From an uncultured Flavobacteriaceae bacterium (lineage in GTDB: Bacteria > Bacteroidota > Bacteroidia > Flavobacteriales > Flavobacteriaceae), in the NCBI GenBank assembly GCA_913043275.1, contig CAJWLL010000003.1, positions 62,001 through 126,000 on the forward strand: a stretch of 64,000 nt of DNA, in the 5' to 3' direction. This document shows positions 1 to 8,106 of the stretch, piece after piece. The translations under genes were made by a program, and so were the position numbers. Numbering within the stretch: the first letter of the stretch is position 1; every line of letters starts with the position of its first letter. A model generated the notes under the pieces. It saw only the letters and a list, made by a program, of their open reading frames with translations. It had not been told where the DNA came from and did not search any database.

Positions 1-777
1 GGAATTAGTGTCCATGCTAAAGCGGCAAAAGTTCCTTTTATCGTAGACAATACAATTGCTACCCCGGCTTTGTTAAATCCTATTGTCCACGGAGCCAATA
101 TTGTAATCCATTCACTGACCAAGTACATTACAGGAAATGGAACGACCATTGGTGGTGTCATCATCGATGCGGGAACCTTCGATTATTCCAATGGAAACTT
201 CCCGGAATTCACTGAGCCATCTCCTTCTTATCACGGTTTGAAGTATCACGATGCATTGGGTCCAATTGCCTTTATCGCAAGAGTAAGAGTAGAAGGCTTA
301 AGAGATTTGGGAAGTGCCCCAAGTCCGCTCAATAGTTTCCAAGTCATTCAAGGTTTGGAAACCTTAGAAGTTAGAATGCAAAAACATTCAGAAAATGCTT
401 TGGAAATTGCCCAATGGTTAGAGTCTCGTGAGGAAGTCAGCTGGATAAACTATCCTGGACTGGAGTCTTCTGAATATGCGGATTTAGCTAAAGAATATCT
501 ACCAAATGGACAAAGTGGAATCGTCACTTTTGGATTAAAAAAAGGATTTGAAGCCGCCAAAAAAGTTACTGAAAGCACTAAAATATTTGCGCTTTTGGCC
601 AACATTGGTGACACTAAGTCATTGATCATTCACCCTTCTAGTACTACACACTCTCAGTTAAACGAGGAGGAACAAAAAAGTACTGGGGTAACTCCTGATT
701 TGGTCAGACTATCTGTTGGAATCGAGAACTTGGATGACCTGAAGAACGATTTGGATCAGGCACTTAAGTGTATATAA
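1..777 (+). CDS. metY: O-acetylhomoserine sulfhydrylase, 3' part
   Basis: The reading frame is open from the first base, so the gene starts before the window; only the last 258 codons are present. The product is a PLP enzyme of the Cys/Met metabolism family that makes homocysteine from O-acetylhomoserine and sulfide. The cofactor lysine should be in the HSLTK motif (AAG at 121-123), followed by a Gly/Thr stretch (GNGTTIGG) that matches the family. The C-terminal SSTTHSQL and RLSVGIE motifs are also typical. It lies 9 nt before metX, so the two consecutive steps are probably co-transcribed. A cystathionine gamma-synthase role is less likely but cannot be excluded. Confidence 0.88.
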   Translation, partial: GISVHAKAAKVPFIVDNTIATPALLNPIVHGANIVIHSLTKYITGNGTTIGGVIIDAGTFDYSNGNFPEFTEPSPSYHGLKYHDALGPIAFIARVRVEGLRDLGSAPSPLNSFQVIQGLETLEVRMQKHSENALEIAQWLESREEVSWINYPGLESSEYADLAKEYLPNGQSGIVTFGLKKGFEAAKKVTESTKIFALLANIGDTKSLIIHPSSTTHSQLNEEEQKSTGVTPDLVRLSVGIENLDDLKNDLDQALKCI

Positions 778-786
778 TTTATTTTA

Positions 787-1770
787 GTGGCTAAGGTTAA
801 AACCATATCCATCAATAATTTCAATACCGACTCGGGTATTGTTTATGATAAAATCGATTTGCACTATCAGCACTTTGGACAGTCATTTGAACATGCACCT
901 GTAGTTCTCATCAATCACTCTTTAACCGGCGACGCCAATGTCGCCGGTCCAAAAGGGTGGTGGAGTGAAATTGTCGGCCCTAATCTCACTATAGATACCC
1001 TTCATTATTCTATACTGGCTTTTAACATACCTGGAAACGGAGCCAATGATTACGCTCTCGAAAATTACAATGATTTTCATACCGGTGATATTGCTGAAAT
1101 TTTTTATCAAGGATTACAGATTTTAGGGATTCATAAACTTTTTGCCATAATTGGTGGGTCAATCGGAGGGGGAATTGCCTGGGAAATGGCTGCTTTATAT
1201 CCTAACTTGACCGAGAATTTAATTCCTGTCGCGGCTGACTGGAAAGCTTCGGACTGGATCATCGCCAATACATTTCTTCAAAAAAGGATATTGGATAATT
1301 CCAGTGAACCCTTAAGGGATGCTAGGATCCATGCGATGCTAACCTATCGAACTCCAGCTTCTTTTAAAGAGCGCTTTGGGAGAACTATCAACAAAGAAAA
1401 AAACTTGTATAATGTTGAAAGTTGGCTCGTCCATCACGGCGAAAAATTAGAGGATCGATTTCTATTGCAAGCATATAAAACCATGAATCATCTTTTAGCC
1501 TCTATCGATATTACACGCAAGGGAGATAGCTTGGAAAAACTCATTGAAACCATATCTTCCGACATACATCTTATAGCCATTGCTAGTGATCTCTTTTTTA
1601 CGGCAGAGGAGGACCAAAAAACTCTAAAAAGGGGAAAAAAAATAAAAGAAAACATTTTCTATCATGAAATAAAGTCAATTCATGGACACGATGCTTTTTT
1701 GATAGAAAATATGAAAGTATCAAAAATTCTTAGTAAAATTTTCAAACCCAATTCAAGTAACCCTCTATAA
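787..1770 (+). CDS. metX: Homoserine O-acetyltransferase-like alpha/beta hydrolase
   Basis: This 327-residue alpha/beta-hydrolase matches the short MetX form seen in flavobacteria and would acetylate homoserine with acetyl-CoA, supplying the substrate for MetY just upstream. The nucleophile elbow GGSIGGG (residues 123-129) gives Ser125; Asp268 (IASD) and His301 (HGHDAF) complete the expected triad. The family motif NHSLTGDA near residue 44 is also present. The start is a GTG at 787, chosen because the N-terminus (VKTISINNF) aligns with the family and no in-frame ATG lies nearby. The gene next in line, metH, is decayed. Confidence 0.85.
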   Translation: MAKVKTISINNFNTDSGIVYDKIDLHYQHFGQSFEHAPVVLINHSLTGDANVAGPKGWWSEIVGPNLTIDTLHYSILAFNIPGNGANDYALENYNDFHTGDIAEIFYQGLQILGIHKLFAIIGGSIGGGIAWEMAALYPNLTENLIPVAADWKASDWIIANTFLQKRILDNSSEPLRDARIHAMLTYRTPASFKERFGRTINKEKNLYNVESWLVHHGEKLEDRFLLQAYKTMNHLLASIDITRKGDSLEKLIETISSDIHLIAIASDLFFTAEEDQKTLKRGKKIKENIFYHEIKSIHGHDAFLIENMKVSKILSKIFKPNSSNPL

Positions 1771-1822
1771 GATGAAAGTAAAACTAAATAGGCTTTGTCC
1801 TAAAATGGAAAAATTTTGATTA

Positions 1823-2551
1823 ATGATAGAGGCTATTTTAAAAGAAAGAATTTTAGTTTTGGATCGCGCAATGGGTACCATGATCCAAAGGCTTCAATTC
1901 TCTGAGCAGCAGTTCAGATCGGAACGGTTCAAGGATCATCCCTGCCCCTTGGAGGGCAATAACGATCTTCTATCCATCACCCAACCTGATGCGATCAAAA
2001 ACATCCATGAGCAATATTAACTTGCTGGAGCAGATATAATCGAAACCAATACCTTTTCTTCTACTTCTATTGCTATGGCTGATTATCAATTGGAGCACTT
2101 GGCCTATGAACCCAATTTTGAATCGGCAAAAATTGCTCAAGAAGCTGTCAAAAAAATAAGTGCAGAAAAGTCTGAAAAAAAAAAGATTTGTAGCTGGTTA
2201 TATTGGACCTACCAATAAAACCTCCAGTATGTCGCCCGATGTTAATGACCCAGGAGGATTCCGAGTAGTAAGTTTTGACCAGCTCTTCGAAGCATATCAA
2301 GAGCAAGTAAAAGGATTAGTTGATGGAGGAGTAGATTTACTTTTGGTTGAAACTGTTTTTGATACCCTAAATGCCAAAGCAGCAATGTTCGCCATCCAAC
2401 AATATTTCCAAGAAAAAAAAATAAATTTGCCCATAATGGTCAGTGGTACCATAACGGATAAAAGCGGGCGAACCTTATCGGGTCAAACTATTGAAGCCTT
2501 TGCAATCTCCTTATCCCACATGCCACTTCTCAGTATTGGATTTAATCGATT
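1823..2551 (+). pseudogene. metH: Decayed methionine synthase N-terminal (homocysteine methyltransferase) fragment
   Basis: The ATG at 1823 opens a frame encoding the start of the MetH homocysteine-binding domain ([11 protein letters not shown], then [14 protein letters not shown]). TAA at 2018-2020 interrupts it where the family has a Leu-type residue (Y[13 protein letters not shown] continues in frame). A second lesion is a frameshift at the 10-A run 2175-2184; the frame starting near 2160 then resumes with [34 protein letters not shown] and GRTLSGQT. Homology stops at SIGFN, just before the Cys-containing motif that supplies the first zinc ligand. All later MetH domains are absent. The piece cannot make an active enzyme. 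Confidence 0.85.
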
Positions 2552-2712
2552 CTGTTGTCAATGCTAAAGACAATGAAGCCATTTCACAAATAGGGGTAGA
2601 GTGGTGTATTCAGCAAAGCAAAGAATTAAAACAACACAGCGTTCCCTTCTAACATTATTACAGTATGGGCAAATCCAAAAATGTTAAAAAAATTGCAGAA
2701 AGCTTCTTTTAA
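2552..2712 (+). pseudogene. metF: Remnant of the MetF (methylenetetrahydrofolate reductase) C-terminus
   Basis: Immediately after the metH fragment, a different frame (codons from 2569) reads DNEAISQIGVEWCIQQSKEL, then GVP-like SVPF, a TAA stop at 2656-2658 region, and HYYSMGKSKNVKKIAESFF before the final TAA at 2710-2712. This matches the C-terminal end of bacterial MetF, where a 'GI-WA--Q---L---GVP-LH-Y-M' stretch precedes the end of the protein. The rest of metF is gone, which points to a deletion that joined metH codon about 250 to the tail of metF. The remnant abuts the gldA stop codon with no gap. Confidence 0.72.
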
Positions 2713-3609
2713 TCAGCTTTTTGTGAGTGCATTGAACTGCTTTTCTAACCCCTCATTCTTTTGTTGTAGGCTAAGAATCTTAAGGCCATTATTATGAGCA
2801 AAGTCAAAAACCGCTGGCCGCATATCCAATTGTGTCTGAAATGTCAACTCATACTCAAAATCAAAGGTGTTGACCACTGTTTTAATGTTAGGAATTTTTT
2901 GAAGTGCCACATTTTCTACTCGATAATCAAAACTGACAGAAATCACCTGACGATTTTTAGTATTTAATGCCTTAAGCGTTTGATTCAAAACTACCGTGCC
3001 TTTATTCAAAATAACCACCCTGTCACACATTGCCTCCACTTCTTGTAAGATATGAGTAGAGAGAAAAACCAATTTTTCTTTCCCAAGGCTTCGGATCAGT
3101 TTTCTGATTTCGACTATTTGATTGGGATCCAGCCCTGTGGTTGGCTCGTCTAAGATCAAGTACTGTGGTTCATGAACTAGTGCTGCAGCCAAACCTAGCC
3201 TTTGTTTGTAGCCTTTGGAGAGAGTTCCAATTTTTTTATTTTTTTGCTCTTTTAGTCCAGTTTTTTCAATGACTTCCTCAAAGAGAGGTTTTTTTAAACC
3301 GTATAAATCCCCCACAAATTTAAGATACTCTTTAACATACATCTCAGGGTATAGGGGATTGTTTTCCGGTAGATAACCCATTTTTTGTTGTATTTGTTTC
3401 ACTTCCTCTCTTAAATCAAAAGCTCCAATAGAAACTTCACCCTTCCATTGGTTCAAGTAACCGGTCAATATTTTCATCAAAGTAGTTTTTCCCGCACCAT
3501 TAGGACCCAATAAGCCAATGACTCCATTTTTTTCAAAAGTCAAAGAAATATTTTTTAAAGCAACAGTCTTGCCGTAATTTTTATACAAGTGTCTGATGTT
3601 AATACCCAA
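2713..3609 (-). CDS. gldA: Gliding-motility-associated ABC transporter ATPase GldA
   Basis: A 298-residue ABC ATPase. Walker A GPNGAGKTT is at residues 35-43, the signature LSKGYKQR at 130-137, Walker B LILDEP at 151-156 and the switch STH at 184-186. The segment YLPENNPLYPEMYVKEYL after Walker A and the LSTHILQEVEAMCDRVVI stretch are characteristic of GldA, the ATPase that pairs with the GldF/GldG permeases; neither permease is in the window. The residues after 210 form the usual variable C-terminal domain. It is transcribed away from the attenuated Phe/Tyr operon. An ordinary ABC-2 exporter ATPase is the alternative. Confidence 0.82.
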   Translation of the reverse strand: MGINIRHLYKNYGKTVALKNISLTFEKNGVIGLLGPNGAGKTTLMKILTGYLNQWKGEVSIGAFDLREEVKQIQQKMGYLPENNPLYPEMYVKEYLKFVGDLYGLKKPLFEEVIEKTGLKEQKNKKIGTLSKGYKQRLGLAAALVHEPQYLILDEPTTGLDPNQIVEIRKLIRSLGKEKLVFLSTHILQEVEAMCDRVVILNKGTVVLNQTLKALNTKNRQVISVSFDYRVENVALQKIPNIKTVVNTFDFEYELTFQTQLDMRPAVFDFAHNNGLKILSLQQKNEGLEKQFNALTKS

Positions 3610-3984
3610 TTTTTTTTATCGTTTGGTTAAAAAAAATATATTAAATTACTTTAATGGGCTCCTTTTTAAAGGAATCCAAACAAATTTAGACAAAAATGAG
3701 TTTTTAAAAAGGGAAAATTAAATCTAGCCTCTTTTCACTTATGGATGATGATTGAGAATTTGATCCATGCCCCAGCTTTTATGGACTAAATTTTTCCAAG
3801 AGATGGATTATTTTAAAATAAAAATTTGTATTACTTCGAATTTCTTGAATCTAGTGGCTATTATGTCTATAAAACATATTATTGGTAAAAGAAAACCCTA
3901 AGTTTAAAAACTGTTGAACTATTGAAAAATAGAGTTGAATGGGTTATCAGTCGATTTAAAAAGACAAAAAATCATTAAAATCAT
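3610..3984. other. AT-rich intergenic region between gldA and the Phe/Tyr leader
   Basis: About 375 bases of divergent intergenic DNA. I found no open frame longer than about 15 codons that resembles a protein, and no tRNA- or riboswitch-like fold. Apart from the possible gldA -7 box at 3681-3688 I recognise nothing; it may be decayed sequence or hold binding sites I cannot identify. Confidence 0.5.
3681..3688 (-). promoter_or_regulatory. Possible -7 box for gldA
   Basis: On the minus strand this reads TAAATTTG, matching the Bacteroidota TAnnTTTG -7 element, about 70 nt upstream of the gldA ATG. No TTG sits at the expected -33 distance, so the call rests on the -7 box alone. Confidence 0.35.
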
Positions 3985-4014
3985 TTGTTTTTGTAAAAAG
4001 CTATTATAAATTTG
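3985..4014 (+). promoter_or_regulatory. Promoter of the Phe/Tyr biosynthesis operon
   Basis: TTG at 3985-3987 is separated by exactly 19 nt from TAAATTTG at 4007-4014, an excellent match to the Bacteroidota promoter consensus TTG-N19-TAnnTTTG. Transcription would begin near 4020, about 10 nt before the leader-peptide ATG at 4031. Confidence 0.75.
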
Positions 4015-4030
4015 TCCCGATAATTGAGAA

Positions 4031-4099
4031 ATGAATACCAATTTTTTTTACTACAACAACTTTTATTACTTCTATACTGAGGATGGGAGGACTTTGTAG
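4031..4099 (+). CDS. Phe/Tyr-rich leader peptide of the attenuator
   Basis: A 22-codon frame, ATG at 4031 to TAG at 4097-4099, encodes MNTNFFYYNNFYYFYT followed by EDGRTL. Between codons 5 and 15 it has four Phe and five Tyr among eleven residues, exactly the end products of the pheA/tyrA operon that follows. It is placed between a consensus promoter and an intrinsic terminator, and its last codons form one arm of an alternative hairpin. This is the organisation of classical leader-peptide attenuation as known for E. coli pheA. The peptide itself is probably not functional as a product. No clear Shine-Dalgarno precedes it, which is normal in this phylum. Confidence 0.85.
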   Translation: MNTNFFYYNNFYYFYTEDGRTL

Positions 4100-4130
4100 T
4101 AATCTATTAATATAGCAAACAAAGAGTCCT
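4088..4130 (+). promoter_or_regulatory. Antiterminator hairpin of the Phe/Tyr attenuator
   Basis: AGGACTTTG (4088-4096), covering the last leader codons, is complementary to CAAAG and AGTCCT (4120-4130) with a 2-nt bulge; AGGACT pairs perfectly with AGTCCT. The right arm is also the 5' arm of the terminator, so the two folds exclude each other. A ribosome stalled on the Phe/Tyr codons (4043-4075) leaves 4088-4096 free and allows antitermination; a ribosome at the stop codon covers it and lets the terminator form. Confidence 0.72.
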
Positions 4131-4153
4131 GATTTATCGGGACTTTTTTTTTT
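4125..4153 (+). terminator. Attenuator terminator before pheA
   Basis: AGTCCTGA (4125-4132) pairs with TCGGGACT (4137-4144) through a TTTA loop, with one T-G wobble, and is followed by a run of T to 4153. It lies after the leader stop codon and only 5 nt before the pheA ATG, so it would stop transcription before the operon. Confidence 0.85.
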
Positions 4154-4158
4154 GAACC

Positions 4159-4980
4159 ATGACAAAAAAAATAGCCATACAGGGGATCAAAGGATCTTTC
4201 CACGATCAGGTGGTAGAAGAATACTATCCTCATGATCCAGAGTTAATGGAATGCCCTTCTTTTGATGCTCTAGCCCAAGCAGTGGCCTCTGGTCCTTGTG
4301 ATCAGGCAGTGATGGCTATAGAAAATTCTATCGCGGGGTCCATTTTACCAAATTATGCTCTTTTGGATCAATACGAACTCATCATTACTGGTGAGCATTA
4401 TCTGAGTATTGAACACAATTTAATGACCCTTCCTGGGCAAAAGATTGAAGACATCCAAGAAGTCCATTCGCATCCTATGGCCTTGTTACAGTGTAAGTTT
4501 TTTTTTCGTGATTACCCCCATATTAAATTAGTAGAAAGTAATGACACTGCAGAGGAGGCAATGAAAATCAGTAAGAAAAAAATTACAGCTCGTGGTGCCA
4601 TCGCCGGAAATAGAGCTGCAGAAATTTACGGTTTGGAAATTTTAAGCCCTTCCATCCAAACTATCAAAAACAACGTGACCCGTTTTGTAATTGTCCAAAA
4701 AGTCAAAGCTGAACAATCAAAAGAAATCAGCAAAGCAGCGTGGAAATTTGTTTTGGATCACAAACGCGGAAGCTTGGCTACTGCCCTAAATGTGGTCAGC
4801 GACTGCAACCTAAATCTCACCAAAATACAATCCCTACCGGTTATTGAAACCCCCGGGAAATACGCTTTTTTCGTAGATGTCACTTTTGAAAATCCTAAAG
4901 ACTATTTTAAAGCTAAATCACTCTTAGAAATAATGGCCACCGCCTTTAAAGTTTTAGGCGAATACCGTTCCGGAAAATAA
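4159..4980 (+). CDS. pheA: Prephenate dehydratase
   Basis: A 273-residue monofunctional prephenate dehydratase, which converts prephenate to phenylpyruvate for phenylalanine synthesis. The PDT motifs are visible: AIENSIAGS (53-61), SNDTAEEA (127-134) and the catalytic NVTRF (172-176). A C-terminal ACT domain (about 195-270; GSLATALNVV and KIQSLP) suggests allosteric inhibition by Phe. No chorismate mutase domain is attached; that activity is carried by the fourth gene of the operon. Its stop overlaps the next ATG by one base (TAATG). The start is the first ATG after the attenuator terminator. Confidence 0.93.
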   Translation: MTKKIAIQGIKGSFHDQVVEEYYPHDPELMECPSFDALAQAVASGPCDQAVMAIENSIAGSILPNYALLDQYELIITGEHYLSIEHNLMTLPGQKIEDIQEVHSHPMALLQCKFFFRDYPHIKLVESNDTAEEAMKISKKKITARGAIAGNRAAEIYGLEILSPSIQTIKNNVTRFVIVQKVKAEQSKEISKAAWKFVLDHKRGSLATALNVVSDCNLNLTKIQSLPVIETPGKYAFFVDVTFENPKDYFKAKSLLEIMATAFKVLGEYRSGK

Positions 4981-6128
4981 TGAAAGCTTCCAGATTAAAC
5001 ACCGTTCAAGAATACTATTTCTCGAAAAAGTTGAGAGAGGTTGCCGCCATGTTGGCAGAGGGTAAGCCCGTCATCAATATGGGTATCGGCAGTCCAGATC
5101 TTCCTGCCCATCAAAAAGTTGTAGCCGCACTCAAAGACAGTTTCAATCACCCAAAGGTACATCAGTATCAAAGCTATCAGGGTCTTCCGGAGTTGCGTCA
5201 AGCTATTTCCGACTTTTACCAAAAATACTATCACCACACTGCTGATCCCAACAGTGAAATCCTTCCCCTAATGGGGTCCAAGGAGGGAATAATGTACATC
5301 TCCATGGCCTTTTTAAATCCCGGAGACAAAGCCTTGATCCCCAATCCTGGTTACCCAGCCTATCAGTCTGTTACTAGACTGGTAGAGGCAGAACCCGTTT
5401 TTTACGTTTTAAAAGCGGATCATCAATGGCAACCCGATTTAAAGGCTTTGGATAAAATGGACTTGACAGCTGTCAAACTCATGTGGGTAAACTATCCCCA
5501 CATGCCCACAGGAGCTAATGCCCAAAAGGATACTTTTGAGAAATTAATTCGCTGGGCAAAGGAAAAAAACATTTTATTGGTCAATGACAATCCCTATAGC
5601 TTTATTTTGACTGATCAACCCCAAAGCATGATGTCTGTCTCCGGTGCAAAGGAAGTAGGGATGGAATTGAACTCCTTGAGTAAGTCATTCAACATGGCCG
5701 GATGGCGAGTAGGAATGCTTTTGGGAAATAAAGAAAACATCAATTCCGTTTTAAAGGTAAAAAGCAATATGGATTCGGGTATGTTCTATGGCATTCAGAA
5801 GGGAGCCATCACTGCACTTAAGGCCCAAGAATCTTGGTTCAAAAAACTGAATGATGTGTATATCCAAAGGAGAAAACTGATCTTTGAACTGGCCACCCTT
5901 TTGAAAACAGATTTCGACATTCAAAGCAGTGGACTTTTCGTATGGGCCAAGCTGCGTGATAACTCCAAATCTTCGGAAGAATATATAGAGGAAATTTTAC
6001 AAAAGCACTATATTTTTATAGCACCTGGTAGTATATTTGGTAGCCAAGGCGAAGGATATATCCGTTTTTCACTTTGTTTGGAAGCTGAAGAAATCAGCAA
6101 AGCCATAGAAAGAATCAGTAAATCATGA
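4980..6128 (+). CDS. Class I/II aminotransferase, probably aromatic
   Basis: A 382-residue fold-type I PLP aminotransferase. Lys235 in NSLSKSFNMAGWRVG is the expected Schiff-base lysine; NYPHMPTGA (171-179) corresponds to the usual NP-x-NPTG loop and Asp203 (NDNPY) to the pyridine-binding aspartate. Its place between pheA and tyrA, overlapping both neighbours by 1 and 4 nt, suggests that it transaminates phenylpyruvate and hydroxyphenylpyruvate. The family alone would also allow an LL-diaminopimelate- or alanine-type substrate, so the specificity is inferred from context. Confidence 0.82.
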   Translation: MKASRLNTVQEYYFSKKLREVAAMLAEGKPVINMGIGSPDLPAHQKVVAALKDSFNHPKVHQYQSYQGLPELRQAISDFYQKYYHHTADPNSEILPLMGSKEGIMYISMAFLNPGDKALIPNPGYPAYQSVTRLVEAEPVFYVLKADHQWQPDLKALDKMDLTAVKLMWVNYPHMPTGANAQKDTFEKLIRWAKEKNILLVNDNPYSFILTDQPQSMMSVSGAKEVGMELNSLSKSFNMAGWRVGMLLGNKENINSVLKVKSNMDSGMFYGIQKGAITALKAQESWFKKLNDVYIQRRKLIFELATLLKTDFDIQSSGLFVWAKLRDNSKSSEEYIEEILQKHYIFIAPGSIFGSQGEGYIRFSLCLEAEEISKAIERISKS

Positions 6129-6991
6129 AAATAGGCATAATAGGTGTTGGATTAATAGGAGGTTCGCTAGCGCTTTCTGCCCGGGAACATATTCCCGACA
6201 CAGAAATCTACGGAAGCAACAGGAGTGAAGACAATTTGCAAAAGTCTTTGGACTTAGGGTTGATCGATTTCAGATTAGAGGATGCCCTGATAAAGCAAAT
6301 GGATATCATTCTTCTGGCCATTCCGGTTGATGTGGCAATGGATCGATTGGTTGACTTGTTGGATGAGGTCAACGACAATGCGTTGATCATGGATTTTGGG
6401 TCTACTAAATCTGCGATTTGCAAACAGGTTGCTTTACATTCCAAACGGGGTCAATTTTTGGCCACCCACCCTATTGCAGGTACGGAATATTCTGGTCCTG
6501 CTGCAGCACTTCCTGATTTATTTAAAGACAAGATTCAAATTCTATGTGAAACTCAAAAAACCCGTCCCGATCTGTTAGAATGGGCTCAAGATTGGTTCAA
6601 AAAAACAGGCATGAGTCTCAGGGAAATGGATCCCGTGGAGCACGACCAACACATTACCTATGTATCACATTTGTCACATATCAGCTCCTACATGTTGGGT
6701 AAAACTGTAATGGAAAAAGAAAAAGATCAGTCCGCTATTTTTGATATGGCCGGGAGTGGCTTTTCCTCCACAGTCCGTTTGGCAAAAAGCTCCCCACATA
6801 TGTGGATTCCAATTTTCAAACAGAACAAAGAAAACATTAGTGAAACACTATCACAATACATCAATAATTTAAATCAATTTAAACAACTTTTGGATGCTGA
6901 TAAATTTGACCAATTAAACAAGCAAATTCTTAAAATCAATCAAATTAGTCAGATTTTAGAGGGTATTACTAACACAAAAAACAGCAAATAA
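6125..6991 (+). CDS. tyrA: Prephenate dehydrogenase
   Basis: A 288-residue NAD(P)-dependent dehydrogenase forming 4-hydroxyphenylpyruvate for tyrosine synthesis. The Rossmann motif GVGLIGGS is at residues 7-14, HPIAGTEYSGP at 115-125 is the family signature around the catalytic histidine region, and DPVEHDQHITYVSHLSH near 169-185 lies in the helical C-terminal domain. There is no ACT or chorismate mutase extension. It overlaps the aminotransferase by 4 nt (ATGA) and is 2 nt from the next gene, so it sits inside the attenuated operon. Confidence 0.92.
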   Translation: MKIGIIGVGLIGGSLALSAREHIPDTEIYGSNRSEDNLQKSLDLGLIDFRLEDALIKQMDIILLAIPVDVAMDRLVDLLDEVNDNALIMDFGSTKSAICKQVALHSKRGQFLATHPIAGTEYSGPAAALPDLFKDKIQILCETQKTRPDLLEWAQDWFKKTGMSLREMDPVEHDQHITYVSHLSHISSYMLGKTVMEKEKDQSAIFDMAGSGFSSTVRLAKSSPHMWIPIFKQNKENISETLSQYINNLNQFKQLLDADKFDQLNKQILKINQISQILEGITNTKNSK

Positions 6992-6993
6992 AA

Positions 6994-8076
6994 ATGGAAA
7001 ATAGCAAAGAAATGAGTAGCTGGTTACATGATTTTGGACTGAATCATCCATTGGTCATTGCCGGCCCATGTAGTGCAGAAACCGAGGAGCAAGTAATAAA
7101 AATTGCGCACCAACTGAAAGAAACTGATGTTACAGTTTACCGTGCAGGAATATGGAAACCCAGAACCCGACCCGGTATGTTTGAGGGGGTAGGGGCAATA
7201 GGTTTGGATTGGCTCAAAAAGGTAAAGGAACAAACAGGACTTTTGACCTCAACCGAAGTGGCCAACAAAGATCACGTTAAATTGGCTTTAGAGGCAGATA
7301 TTGACATCTTGTGGATTGGTGCTCGTTCTACAGTAAGCCCATTCATTGTTCAGGAAATTGCCGATGCATTAAACGGCACGGATAAAATCGTTTTGGTAAA
7401 AAACCCTGTTAATCCTGATTTGGCCCTATGGATGGGGGGATTGGAAAGACTTTACTCTGCCAATATCAAAAAACTGGGGGTCATCCACCGAGGATTTTCC
7501 ACCTATGACAAATCAAAATACCGCAACAATCCCGAATGGCAAATTGCAGTAGAGTTTCAAAATAAGTTTCCCGATATTCCATTGATCTGTGATCCATCAC
7601 ATATTGCAGGACGTAGGGACTTGATTTTTGATCTCAGTCAAAGAGCTTTGGATCTTAATTTTGACGGCCTGATGATAGAAACCCACTGTGATCCAGACAA
7701 TGCATGGAGTGATGCAAAACAGCAGGTAACTCCCACTCGTTTGATAGAGATCATGAATGATTTAAAGATCAGAAAAGTGACTACTGATGAGATAAGTTAT
7801 CAGACAGAATTAGAAACTCTTCGGGAGCAAATTGATTTGAGTGATCAATCCATTTTAGATACTTTGGGAAAAAGAATGAAAGTTGCTGAGTCTATTGGTC
7901 AGCTCAAAAAAGACAACAATGTAGCGGTATTGCAAAACAAACGTTGGAATGAAATTTTGGAGACTATGCAAATTGAGGGTGGTGAAAGAGGTTTGAGTGA
8001 AGAATTTATTACCCGTATCTTTAAAGCGATTCATCAAGAGTCGATAAATCATCAAGAAAAGGTGATCAATGGATAA
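6994..8076 (+). CDS. Bifunctional DAHP synthase / chorismate mutase
   Basis: A 360-residue fusion. The N-terminal part (about 15-260) is a KDO8P-synthase-like DAHP synthase that condenses PEP and erythrose-4-phosphate; AGPCSAET (23-30), KPRTRPG and the DPSHIAGRRD metal-binding stretch are visible. The C-terminal 90 residues (LETLREQIDLSDQSILDTL through the RWNEIL region) form an AroQ chorismate mutase. In related fusions the mutase domain mediates feedback control by prephenate or chorismate. Together with pheA and tyrA this gene supplies the first and the branch-point activities, explaining joint control by Phe and Tyr. It ends just before a strong terminator. Confidence 0.92.
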   Translation: MENSKEMSSWLHDFGLNHPLVIAGPCSAETEEQVIKIAHQLKETDVTVYRAGIWKPRTRPGMFEGVGAIGLDWLKKVKEQTGLLTSTEVANKDHVKLALEADIDILWIGARSTVSPFIVQEIADALNGTDKIVLVKNPVNPDLALWMGGLERLYSANIKKLGVIHRGFSTYDKSKYRNNPEWQIAVEFQNKFPDIPLICDPSHIAGRRDLIFDLSQRALDLNFDGLMIETHCDPDNAWSDAKQQVTPTRLIEIMNDLKIRKVTTDEISYQTELETLREQIDLSDQSILDTLGKRMKVAESIGQLKKDNNVAVLQNKRWNEILETMQIEGGERGLSEEFITRIFKAIHQESINHQEKVING

Positions 8077-8106
8077 AAAAAGCCTCCTATAGGAGGCTTT
8101 TTTTTT
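8074..8106. terminator. Bidirectional terminator between Phe/Tyr operon and aminotransferase
   Basis: AAAGCCTCC and GGAGGCTTT form a perfect stem around TATA, with an A-run on the left and a T-run on the right. It therefore works as an intrinsic terminator in both directions for two convergent units. It slightly overlaps the end of the minus-strand aminotransferase. Confidence 0.88.

Noticed and set aside
2713-3609. GldA as part of a local gliding operon
   Set aside because: No gldF or gldG lies next to it; both neighbours are unrelated, so only the single gene can be supported.
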